DNA from: Acanthococcus lagerstroemiae
Lineage: Eukaryota > Arthropoda > Insecta > Hemiptera > Eriococcidae
DNA: 64,000 nt
Direction: 5' to 3'
Assembly (NCBI GenBank): GCA_031841125.1
Contig: CM063112.1
Location: 63,913,722-63,977,721 of the forward strand
Shown here: positions 49,801-60,835 of the stretch, one piece after another
Position numbering within the stretch: position 1 is the first letter of the stretch
Layout of the letters: each line of letters opens with the position of its first letter
Position numbers and translations under genes: made by a program
Notes under the pieces: model-generated
Seen by the model: only the letters and a program-made list of their open reading frames with translations
Told to the model about the DNA's origin: nothing
The model's database searches: none

Positions 49801-52108
49801 GAAGGGCAGAGAAAAAGGCAGAAACAAACCCAGGCACAGACTTAGAGGGACTAACCAAACCCTTCAACGAGATGAAGAACTTAAAATTTGGGCAAGATAG
49901 AATGACAGGAGATCAATTCTCTGTAGCCTCAAGCATTAATGAGTGGAAAGAAAGAACGCCTGAAATAGATTCAGCGATTTAAGAATTCTCACTATCGATG
50001 CAAAGTAGGAACTCTGAAATTCAGGAAAATTCGAGTAGTTGAAAATTACTCCCCTTCCTCTCCGGTGGAGTCGGAATGGTTAATTTAAAAGTGGGAGAAA
50101 AAAACTGAAATGAATTTAGCGACCCTTAAAATCTCGATTTGGAAAATAACATGATTTTTAGGCTCATATAAGGAGACTCTCTCAGCGATTGAAGCTCGAA
50201 TTCCAAAAATCAATGTTAATTCCCATAAGAACCCCTCACCTGCTTACGACATAGGTTAACCTTTTCCGATTTTGCTCAAACTTAGCAAAAGATCTAGGGG
50301 ACGACCCGACCGAACATGAATTTCTTTTTCACGAAGAGTAAATAAGGACCACCCAAATGCATACTTGTATAAATGTTCTAAGAACTGAATGTAAACGTTC
50401 TACGTGCACGTGTATACCAATAAGAATCAACCTTTAGGGTAGGTAGGTATATCACATCTTTCGGATATTTTCAGAAAAGTTCTCGTATAAGTCACTTTAA
50501 TAATTATTCTGCTATGGTCTAGCAGTACGTTACACTTTTCCTTTATACAACGACTTGTTTCAGAAAACCAACTGAAAAAACCTCGTTCATTACTAAGCAA
50601 TGTGAATTAGGTCGAAGATTTGAAAAAATGAAATTACCGTATGAATATTCGAAGATAGAATGCACGATTCAGAAACACGCCGTCCTACAACGCTCACGAA
50701 TTAAACAGAACTAGATGGTCTTTGGAGAAACATGTGCGAGTTAAGGTCGTTAGAAGAATTCCAACTGCTCAACTGGAAGATCTCGTAAGTGACAAAAATT
50801 GAATTAAAAAGAAAATCATATATGTATAGGTACATATCGAAACTTCCCAAAAACTCGAGTACCTACAATATTCAGATCTTTTCTACATAATATATTCACC
50901 AACTCCACAATTTTAGCAGCATTGCTATGTCGAGTTACGTGGTTTTGCAATTGCCAAAAATTATTTTTCCAAATCGTTTGGTTCTTTCGAAGTGATTGTT
51001 AAGATGTTTTTTTTGTTTTTTTTTTCTTCTTTTGTCTAGAGTGAAACTTCTACGTACAATCTTGCAGTTTGGCAGTCTTCGTACGGAATTGACTACAAAA
51101 TTAAAAAAAAAAAATTATTAAATAAATAAAGCCGCTGTTTTATTTATTTTTTAAATACCCATTCAGGCATAATTTGAGTTTACAGCTTGATGACTTACAA
51201 GAGAAGTTAAAATCAGAAAATTTTTCTAGAGCAACAAGAATGCCTGCTAGTCTGCTTTCAGTGTAGATAGACCCATTAGACCTACAGGTATACGTGCCTC
51301 ATAACGTCATAACAGAGGATAAAAAATGAAGCAGGTAAGCATTATCGAACTGATGGAGAAAAAACTGATCAGTATAGCAGTCTTTTAAAATTCAAGCAGC
51401 TTTTCAAAGGGTAAAACTTGAAAATAAACCTAGATTTTTAGATCATGAAGAGCTGTGTGGGTGTAAAAATGTGATGGCTATGGATGTCGCTGAAATTTTA
51501 AAGAGTCAACAAGAAGTTAGTTTACTTTAGTACGCAGTGTTTGCCCTTTTTTTCAACGATTAATGTAGAAGTAATAAAGAAGAGTTCGGGTAATATTTAG
51601 ACCCATATCTAACTCGTCTTCTTCGTTGCATGTGTAGTGTACACCAAATGAAGCGGAATCACCGCTTCAAGAATTTACAATCATTATCTCAACAAGGTTC
51701 AACACCAGACAACATTTTTATATCACCATACCAGGGAGTCATCATGTCCAGGGTTCACTCTATTATGTTACAGTAGTTGACAATAACTGAGTAGAGGCCG
51801 GTTTACAAATTTGAAAATTCACAAATATCACTACCAAGTTTCACAATGTAGATAGGTACCAATACAGATTTACAATCCAAGGTTCTCAAATTCGAAGAGT
51901 TCACAGTTATACCCATTACCTGGCTTTATTTAGATAGCTCACAATGTCTCAAATACAGTATTCCAGCATTCTAGGCATATTATACAGACTCACAATATCT
52001 GAAATTCGCGATTTTAAGGATTCAAAATATTCTCCATCAGGGAAAATGTCCATTGCACCATTCATTATCATTGAACAACTTCAAAATTCCACATTTGTGA
52101 CATTTTTA
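46896..52108. other. Gene-free intergenic DNA
   Basis: No coding exon recognised. About 47600-49100 is moderately CpG-containing and repeat-poor. The rest is AT-rich, with part of a degenerate repeat field at 49950-50280. The 3' flank of the transporter gene ends here. Open frames such as 49637-49900 (plus) and 48844-49086 (minus) match nothing I know. Confidence 0.45.
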
Positions 52109-52110
52109 TT
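52105..52110 (-). terminator. AATAAA overlapping the transporter stop codon
   Basis: On the minus strand the canonical signal AATAAA overlaps the TAA stop (52111-52109). If used it would give a 3' UTR of only some tens of bases. Other T/A-rich signals further on may be used instead. Confidence 0.4.
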
Positions 52111-55100
52111 ACACTGGTTTATTATCTTCGATTACATGTTCCTGAAGATGTTTATCCTTTGTTTCTCTCAACAAAAAGCTCGAGCAGCCTCCGATGATTG
52201 AAATCACGCCCATAATCATCAACGGCAAAGAGGATGAGAAACCCTATAAATAAATAATAAATACGAGCAGTTTGACAACGGAATAATTCTTTTACTTAAT
52301 AGAAACATCACGGTACTGCCGGTAATTTATTTATTATACATAAACCTAGGGTCTGGGTGCTAGAAGGGTGTGTACCGCACATACAACCTTTTCTCCATAA
52401 ATGCGATTACTGTCATGTCAACTGCATTTCAGTTCGATATTTTACAGTAGAAACAGCGCTAGTTATATAAGGTAGCTGCGGTGTACATATAAGGCCCGGC
52501 GGTAAATAAGGCCCATTGTTTGATGCTTGGTCACAGCTCACGCAGTCATGCAGCAAAACGAAGCGTAATGCGTGGTTGTGTACGAAACATAATATGGCAA
52601 CACTGCTTTGTGGTTGAATTTCTGTCATCACCGTTTCAGTTCGCAATGGGCCTTATTACCCGCCGGGCCTTATATACCGCAGCTACCTTACAATGAATGA
52701 TATTACCAGGTACTTGTGGGATCTTTTGTAAGAAGGTGTACCTGTACCTATTAGATTTGTTGCAGCTTTTAGCTCGTGACGCATTATAGTTTTATTTCTA
52801 CTCTCAAAATTTGTTTTTTTAATTTCGAAATTATCGAATGGCATTGCATATTTTCTTTATTGAGCTACAAGTATTGCAGGTACACTCGCAATACGTGTGG
52901 GAAAAACTTAAAACTTGCGATGGGTGGAAGAAGGGCATATAACACATAACACGCTTCCGGAAAATTGTTACGGTGAGAATTGAAATGGATCGGCTTTTGT
53001 TTCCTCAACTTGGGAATGTAGCCAATGGTCAACTCTTTTCTATGAGATTAACGCAATAATATACGATCTAGGATCACCGAGTTGTGACAAGAAATGAAAA
53101 CTGCCATATCATTTTCCTAAGAACTATACTTTTCATTATACGCCTCTTCTTCTACCGACACTCAATTACAATTATAAATTTAAAGTTTTGGGACGCATCT
53201 GGCAAACCAGAGGAAAATGATAAGCTCCTAAAGATGGTCTTTACCCTTCGTCGAAACATATACTGGACTTTGCACTGTAACTGGAAGAAGTAATAGGAAC
53301 CAAATAAATTACGGGTTATTCACATATTCCTATCAATTAAGTATTTGATTAATATTCTTGCGGCCACCAAGGAAAGTTCCAATTTTTTCCCACTTCGGAA
53401 ATTATAAAATAAAAATAGTATTGTAAATTCGGACACTTAGGTTCAACTAAAAAGCGTATTTACCAAATGGTTGACCAAGGGAACAAGAGTTGATCCAACA
53501 GCTCCCACTGTTGAACTGAAGTACATGCCACTTGCACGAACAGGCGTCGGGTACAGTTCAGCGACAAAGAGGGAAAAGACGAGCATGGAGAGAGAACTAC
53601 CCATTATACCGACAAAGAATAATGCTAAAATTACGATGTTATCTGCAATAATGAACATAAATTATCATCACATGATCAAGTATCTGCAAAAATGAAAACA
53701 GAATAGCCAATTGGGATATAGATATACATGCAGCAGATGACCGGAATAAGAATCCCCGTGGATCGTCTCATTCATTTTCATTTTTCATATTCACCGTTCA
53801 GTACCTGCCTCAAGATTGAAAATCAGAAAGCTAAAACTGTAGGAACATTGACGACTTCCTCAGGGTCATAAAAGTTGTTCAGAAAAATATTCTACTCGGG
53901 TAGCTATTAGGCTGAATTCAGAAATGTAGCCGGTGTTACCCAAAATATGTAACTCCAACACTCCCAAGTCCAGTAGCGGAGCTAGGGGTTTTCCAAAGGG
54001 GGGGCACGATAAAATTTTCAAGGGAGAAAAAGTCGAAAATTGCGGTATTTTTTAAAAATCGACGATAGAGGACTCGGTAAAGATATTGGGGGGGGTGCCC
54101 CTTGCCCCCCCCCACCACACACGGTACGCCACTGCATGATAAGAAGTCCATCAGAGCCCGATGCGCAATTAGTTACCCACTAGTTACCCGCGGAGAAGTA
54201 ACCCATTTGCAACCTTCGGTTACACTCAGATTACCCAAAAACTTATCAGTTACCTTTGGTTCCCCTTTAGTTACCCGGGTAACTGGCGGGATTTTGCGCG
54301 TCCCGATACGCAATCAGTTACCCTCTAGTTACCTGCGAAAAGTTACCCATTTGCAACCCTTGGTTACTCTCAGATTACCCAGAAACCCGTCAGTTACCCT
54401 TGGTTAGCCGAGTAACTGGCAGCACTTTAAGCATCGGGAGTATAATCAACAAACTATACATATAGGTACCTTGTCTGGGGGAATAGATGAAGTCGTTCTT
54501 TTTCCGATGTTTTACGTTTATTTGCAAGTATTATTCAAGACTGCCAGTTGAAAATAACAGAATTTGGAATATTTTCATGCCATTATCAATTAAATCCCGA
54601 TTTAACCAATTCAAATCAAAATATACTTTCAAGTTTAGACATACCTTTCGATCTTTAACCCGGCAAACCTCGACTTCTATTTCTGAACGCGCCTCAAATC
54701 TGCTCTCTGTTGCACTTTTATACGTATCAGTTTATCTTTCTCATCAACAAACCTTTGAAAACTTGCGTGAGGATACACGCAACCCCGCTTATTATCATCG
54801 AGTAACAAATGAACCCTCTTCTGCCAAATCGTTTCATAAATGGCCACGGTATTATGTACGCTGGTAGCTGAACGAGTCCGGAAAAAGCGAAATTCGTGAA
54901 TCTATCACCGCCGAGAAGGAAGATGTAGTAAAACAAACCACTGTTTACGGCACAGCAGCTGATACTGAAAAAAGATGAGATGTTATGGCTATGTAAATCG
55001 AGCGTGGGCATGTGGGTCCCTCTGATGCCATAGTTTACTTTTCGGTACATGAACAACTGGACTGCCCCTCTGACACTACTAAAGATGTTACTTCACATCT

Positions 55101-57861
55101 ATCGCACTTATTCAAAAATAAATATATGGGTACCCGAATTGACATTTTATTATTTTGTAGATTGCGAACTTTTTCACCAAAAATGCATTACATTGCGGAA
55201 GTACCAAACTGATTCAAAGAGTACACGCACCGAAGTAATTTTATATTTATGGTAAAAAGATAAAAAAAGTGATTATTTTCACCTACTAACGGCAACGAAG
55301 AAAGTAATCTTCCGTAAACTCCCCTGCACGAATAAATCTTTCATTGTATACTGTGGCGAGTCATCCTCAGATTTATTATTCCTCGTATGAGTGAAATTCT
55401 CCTGAAAAAAGAAAAACAAAGAATTGAACTGACACGGACATATCAGGGAAGCAACAATATAGCGCGCTTATAATGAGGAAGCATTCGTTTTATCAAGTTG
55501 ATAGATCTCAAGTAAATTATCCGTACGTCCATATCCGCCAGATTTATGAAGGTACTTTACATCAAGTCATATTTCAACGGGCTCAGTACGTATTTACCTG
55601 AAGTCTACCAAGATGTTCTTCAGTAAGTTTACGTCCGTTTACATCGGCCATTTTACGTAAAATTTGTATCGCATCATCCAATCTACCTTGAGCTAAATAC
55701 CATCTAGGAGATTCCGACATGTATCTGTAGAAACAGTCAAGTATAGATAGATAATACCAATACGAGTACCTATATAGTTTCACAGATCCAGCTTATCTAC
55801 AGTAAACGAATAAGACGAAAAAAGGACATTTTCTGGAAAAATAAAGTAACAAAACGAAGCGACTTCACATAACATTTTTTAGGATGCTGCTCTAACGTGC
55901 CAGAAGTCCCACCCCACCTCTTCTGTTAATTTTTTAGACGTCTTTATCCTTCCGGATGGTTTTTTCTTCTCCGATCAAGAATTTCGGTCAATTTCACCAC
56001 AATTTTTCGCGTTTGTTCTGGAAAAATTATGGAGAGGACTTATTCATGGGAAAATTTTCAAGCTCTACACATTTCACCAACGACTTTGCGAAGAGGAAAA
56101 CAATGTGTTTTTCTCTCTCTTCTCACGAGAATAAGAATATTGAAAATCTGTTTTTCACTAGTAATGGGATCCATGTCTATTATATTCCGTATTGCGCAAT
56201 TTTATAATAAGTATTGTGTTTTAATAATAAATTACTGACTTCCAGAGAAAAAACCAAAAAATGAATGGAATTGTTGAAATCCAAGCCGTTATGCGCCAGT
56301 TTCTGAATAAGGACGCCAAATAAGAAACTAGTACGAGACCCACTGATATGGCTACATTCAAATACATCGCCATGTCGGTTCTGTAATTTGGCCCCACCAT
56401 CTCAACAGCTGAAAAAAATATTAATTTAATAATAAAAATTTAAATTAACGGTATCGAGACACAAGTACCTACCTATTCAAAGTAGGTACTTCAGGTTTAC
56501 AAATTCAACATTGCAACATGCGAAGGAAAATATGTAGTAGCGTTATACCAACTACTAATAAACTGAAGAAGCAGAGGAGATCGTGTTCATAAATTGTCAT
56601 ACATAATACAAACTCGTAGTCTTGTACGACTTGTAGATACGTACATGTACCTACACATATTTCGTAATCCAATAATGATATTACGATATTCTAATTATTT
56701 AAACAACGTATTCTTACATAATAAATACGGTACGCAGACTAATAAAGGCATTGTTAACTGACTGATGAGACGCGATAGTATCCACATCCAATAATTAACA
56801 GCTAACGCGGTTCCTATTCCAGATATGATCATTATCGCCAGGAACATAAAATAAGACCGCTTGCGTCCAAATCTGTGTAAAGCTCCAAACGAATTTATTA
56901 AAAGTCGATTGAGATAAAAGTTTCAAAACTGAAAATGTTTTGCCTACGGTCAACTTCGCAACCACAACTAGCAGATCCCTATTGATTTTTGCAATTCTGC
57001 ATAAACTAGATTTTAAGCGTTGACGTCCATAGTTCAATACGGCGACAACAGGGACAAACACGGAAGTATGCATGTGAGCTTGTAGTAAGTTTTTATGGAA
57101 GTCGAGGGAGAGGGAGGAGAGGTAGCAAAAATACCGACAAAAATATTGCAAATTCCACCAACAGGTGTGACATAAAACTTTTTATAGAACTTTTCTAACT
57201 TGGCGGACTGACGACTAACATCTACCGATTGCCCCCCCCCCTCCCTCACGGCGCCATGGCTCTATCTGAACGTAGGAAAAACGAATTTTGTTACGATTAA
57301 ATACGTATTATTGAATTTGATTAATACACACAATAAATTTATACCTGTTTTCAACTAGGGCGGGTATAAAACTGCCTACCATTGTAATTACTCCAATTAA
57401 TATCAGAAATAAAGTGTAGTGGAAATTACTTTCGCAGATCATAAAATCCTATAAGAAATCGAGGCGAATATATATGTAAGTAAGTTAGCAGTCTGATAAG
57501 TTTACAATATAGTAACATGAAAAATTGTTATAGGTAATACTCTAAAATTACTTCTCCAGAATCTCCACTGCTCCACGTTTCATATCCATTAGTACATCCA
57601 CTTCTATTTTCATTGGAACTGTTGGAAGACAAAACTATAGTCAGACGATCTTCCCGTAAAGGTAGAAAAACAAATTTAGCCAGAAGAAAAAATTCTTACT
57701 TACTTCGGATTGCAGCATTGTGGCGGAGAGCTTATCATTAATAATTGACTGTTAATTGTAAATGAGAATGGGAACATACACGGCACGAACACCAAAAATA
57801 GTAACATCTTTTGATATTTTCCAAATTCCCCGATTTCGGATAATATTTCGTCTACATCCAT
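52109..57861 (-). CDS. SLC22-like organic cation transporter, complete, 10 exons
   Basis: A major-facilitator transporter of the SLC22 (organic cation/carnitine) type, expected at the plasma membrane. Minus-strand exons: 57861-57704, 57618-57552, 57448-57345, 56872-56718, 56408-56240, 55724-55598, 55401-55283, 54964-54753, 53642-53464, 52243-52109. All borders are GT/AG and phases join into 474 codons plus TAA. Family marks: N-terminal ILSEIGEFGKYQ, a CTNGYE segment (61-66) in the first extracellular loop, RFGRKR (110-115), EMVGPNYRT, SESPRW (221-226) after TM6, a second-half RFGRRG loop, SLFVAELYPTPVR, and a tail RETKDKHLQE. Odd: the motif-A Asp is Asn109 (VENRFGRK), and the TM1-TM2 loop is only about 35 residues against roughly 100 or more usual in SLC22, with Cys49, 50, 61 and 80. 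Substrate unknown. It is the upstream-coordinate neighbour and paralogue of the gene at 60836-62986. Confidence 0.9.
52470..52688. mobile_element. TA-flanked MITE with ~47-bp TIRs in transporter intron 9
   Basis: The left arm 52470-52518 (aggtagctgcggt...cccattg) is matched by the reverse complement of 52644-52688 with few differences. A TA dinucleotide sits at each border (52468-52469, 52689-52690), as expected for Tc1/mariner-type insertion. The interior, about 125 bp, is non-coding. It lies wholly inside the intron between exons 9 and 10. Confidence 0.82.
53971..54134. mobile_element. hAT-like MITE remnant in transporter intron 8
   Basis: The left end CAGTAGCGGAGCTAGGGG and the right end GTACGCCACTG are imperfect inverted repeats of the CAGTGGCG type. 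G-runs follow the left end and C-runs precede the right. No matching flanking octamers, so this copy is decayed or its borders are slightly off. Confidence 0.6.
54157..54438. repeat. 145-bp tandem dimer rich in GTTACC, intron 8
   Basis: Two diverged direct copies start at 54157 (cccgatgcgcaattagttac) and 54302 (cccgatacgcaatcagttac). Each contains many GTTACC/GGTAAC words, and the block ends in gcatcggg, the inverse of its cccgatgc start. A perfect 14-bp palindrome GTTACCCGGGTAAC lies at 54270-54283. An open frame across it (54102-54407, plus) only reflects the repeat. Confidence 0.8.
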
Positions 57862-59116
57862 CTTAACAGATAAAATGAAGAGCGAAGGCTTACAACATCA
57901 TCTTGGAAAAGCTATTTATGAATCAGTGATCGAACTATAGTGTGTGACGAGCATTGAAGAAATGGGAAAGGTCACAGCGCTATAGGCTAACATTTTTATC
58001 GGAATAAAAAATATTACGTGCCCGTAAGATACGGTAATTATTTGAGAAATGAGAAGAAAGTTTGATTGCAAAAATGAATCGACGTCTGAAAATGAATGAT
58101 CCTCATTTTCAAGTAGGTAAGCACTAAGCAGGCAACTAACATATGCGACACCTAGATAAAAGTAGGTATTAGAACGATCCAATATATTCCGCAGATTTCC
58201 AAACATGAGGAGGAAGAAAATATCACGAAAGTATAGTAAATAATTTTCTCCATTGAGCATATCTTAGCCCCTTCACAGGTAAGGACGGGTACATAACAAA
58301 TATCAAATTTCAATTAAAAGCAAAATTATACAACTCAAAAATAATAAAATAGAAAATAAACAAAATATTTCACCGTCTCAATATGCACATGCAAGTGCGA
58401 GCATAAGAGGGATCATCGTTATTTAGAAAATTTCAATAAGCCCGGGTAAGTGACCTGCTCTCTCAACTGACGGGGAATATAAACTTTAAGCCACGCAGTA
58501 CCTATTACCTACGAACTTCATGAATACCTAGTGTGATGCAGGATTAAGGAAAGGATTACGCAATTTTCTGAACTTCAAAAAGGCAACCCGCTCGGCAAGA
58601 TTTTCTAGCCGGAGCTAGGCTGAAGGTCAGGCTTCCAGTCCGTGTTTCCGTGGTTGAGGTAGACATCAAAATTTTGAATCCTATCTGATCCATAGAAACG
58701 CGGAGATCTTGCACAGAGAATAAATATCTTATACTAAGTATTCATACCATTTCTGTCGCTTTTCCTTTCTTCAAGTTTAATCATTTTATTTCTGTCTGTC
58801 ACTTCAGTCCTTTCAGTTCAATTATTTCTATCTTCGATTTCTTTCATTTTTATCGATTTCAGTTGCACGACTTCTCTCACTTCCATTATTCTTCTCAAAT
58901 CGGTAATTTCTGTTAATTCTACTGCTTTCGTCATACATTCTGCTCTCATCCCTTTCTATGATTTCTATGTTATCATCGTGGCGCTAGCACGAATTCTGGC
59001 ATCTGCGCCAAATACATGTCAGATTGCACCAGGTGCTTCATTCATGCCGGATTTGTGCTGGAGCTAAATGGTGCCAAGTCCGGCCACGGCGCTTGCGTGT
59101 GTACTTTAAACAGAAA

Positions 59117-59140
59117 ATGCGCTAGCATGAACTAGCGCAT
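59117..59140. repeat. Perfect 9-bp inverted repeat (hairpin)
   Basis: atgcgctag (59117-59125), a 6-base loop, then ctagcgcat (59132-59140); A/T pairing extends the stem further. Related GCGCTAG words at 58980-58987 and 59150-59158 form weaker outer inverted repeats, suggesting a small decayed element. Confidence 0.7.
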
Positions 59141-60224
59141 ATTTGGCTCTAGCGCTACAATTTCGAAAGGCGGGTTTTGTTCGTAATTTCTTCCGAATCT
59201 GGCTATCAAATTTCAAATCTGGTAATTCATTTCTCACACTTCTTCCAAATTTACCCGGCATTTATCCTTTTTGTTTTCAAAATCAGTATTTTGTCAATTT
59301 TCTCATTTTACTACAATTTTTACTTTTTTCATTTTCATTTCTGCAGTATATAGCGTAAGCAGCAAGAGGAACTACCATTCTCACACTTCAACCTAATGAA
59401 CATTGGAAAATACGGCTGTGAGGAGATAATGGCGAGTTTCGGATAGGAATGGAATGAGATATCAAGCAACTGCAGAAATGTTTACCCCCATGGGGAAGAA
59501 CTTATAAAACACACAACACAGTCAAGAGCCTGTACAGCTTGAAAACTCGCTATATACCTATTTACATCTAGTTATAGGTCCTCACAAAATTTCATGGTCA
59601 AGCTTATTCTCTAGGTTATGAACATCCACTCTTTAATTATCATCTTTACCTTAATCAGAAGAAGAAATCTAAATTCGCCATAATCTGTATCAATGGTGTG
59701 TGACCTAAGTTATTAGTTCGAATTACGAAGGTACCCATATCTGGCGTAGTGGCTATAATCAGATGCCAATTAAATGTTCAATGTTCTTCAATCTGTAATT
59801 TACTCACTTAATTTCATGCATTATTGATGGTGATGCATAATATATAAAAGATAACAGATAAGCTATTTTCGAAGAAAACATTTATTGCTCTGTTTGTTGT
59901 ACTACCAAGGTACCTATTTATTTCATTCACATTCCCACAGAGTAAAAATTAAGGATAAACGTATTAGGATGGATAACTGGGGAGGGGATGTATCATCTTT
60001 TCACGATCAAATTCCACGATTACAGTTCGCGTTTCAAGTCATAGTGTTAATTTTATTATTAAAAATAGGTAGAATATATCGTGTACTTCAGACTGATAAA
60101 CTTTTAGAAACACACTGAATGGAAAATCGTGAAAAGTAACTTTTAATTTTTTAGATTACATTATTTGTAAATCATATAATATTACCAAAGAATTTCAGGA
60201 TAATTTCGCACGGAATCAATAACA

Positions 60225-60450
60225 GATCGGAATGGCGTAGTTATAGACAACCCCCCCCCCCTCAACGTTTAGTAAAATTGGCTCTGACAGTGGAACTTGA
60301 TCGCAAATAATGGTTCAGCCGACCAGAAGTTGAGAGAGGGGGTTGATACGATCAAAATAATTCTGAAAATTCGTTCTCTCGCATAATTTTTCAGTTTTTT
60401 GGGGGGCTAACCTCACCTATTCGCGCCTACATTTATGACGTTTCGCCGAG
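60225..60450. repeat. Dispersed repeat, copy 1, related to 61870-62050
   Basis: It shares with 61870-62050, in the same order, a G/C run, 'gatcaaaataa', 'ctgaaaattcgttctctcgcataatttttcagttt'-type sequence and a following G/C-rich stretch with 'cctcacc'-like words. Both copies lie by or in the second transporter gene. Class unknown; possibly another MITE. Confidence 0.55.
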
Positions 60451-60488
60451 TATACAGAGAGAAAAAATTGTGATAAAAGTAATCAGAC

Positions 60489-60494
60489 TTTATT
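60489..60494 (-). terminator. Candidate AATAAA for the second transporter gene
   Basis: Canonical polyadenylation signal on the minus strand about 340 bp after the TAG at 60838-60836. Confidence 0.45.
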
Positions 60495-60835
60495 ACATAA
60501 ATTTGAATAAAGAAGTAATGAAAATATTATTCCTCTGCCAATACAAAAATGGTCTTCAAAACGTCAGTAAAAATCGGTTTGTATCCATTCGTTTTTTGTT
60601 TCTCAAAAATCTTGAGAACTAAGAAATACACACGAAAACATTTCATATTTCTAAGGTTTTCGATGTAGGCTCCCGTAACAATAAACATATTTGTAGCCCT
60701 GGATCAGCGACTATTACCACTAAAAATTAAATCTCGAAGTTTGTACATTTGAGAGCCGTGTACAAAATTGTAGTTACACGAGTTTCTGTCTGAAACCCAA
60801 GTTAACGACACGAATAATTTTCGGAAGAATTATTT

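Larger units (their letters stand above)
57862..60835. other. Intergenic DNA between the two transporter genes
   Basis: About 3 kb. The left end should hold the promoter and 5' UTR of the complete transporter gene, and the right end the 3' UTR of its paralogue. A hairpin cluster lies near 58978-59158 and a dispersed repeat near 60225-60450. The minus frame 57916-58260 is rich in hydrophobic residues but AT-driven and matches no family. Confidence 0.5.

Noticed and set aside
54102..54407. A 101-codon plus frame with an internal repeat (VTHLQP...VTLRLP twice)
   Set aside because: The protein repeat is only the 145-bp DNA tandem dimer read through, inside an intron on the other strand.
57916..58260. 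A 114-codon hydrophobic minus frame upstream of the transporter ATG
   Set aside because: AT-rich sequence readily yields F/L/I-rich frames. The transporter starts cleanly at 57861 with the expected ILSEIGEFGKYQ, so this is more likely flank or 5' UTR.
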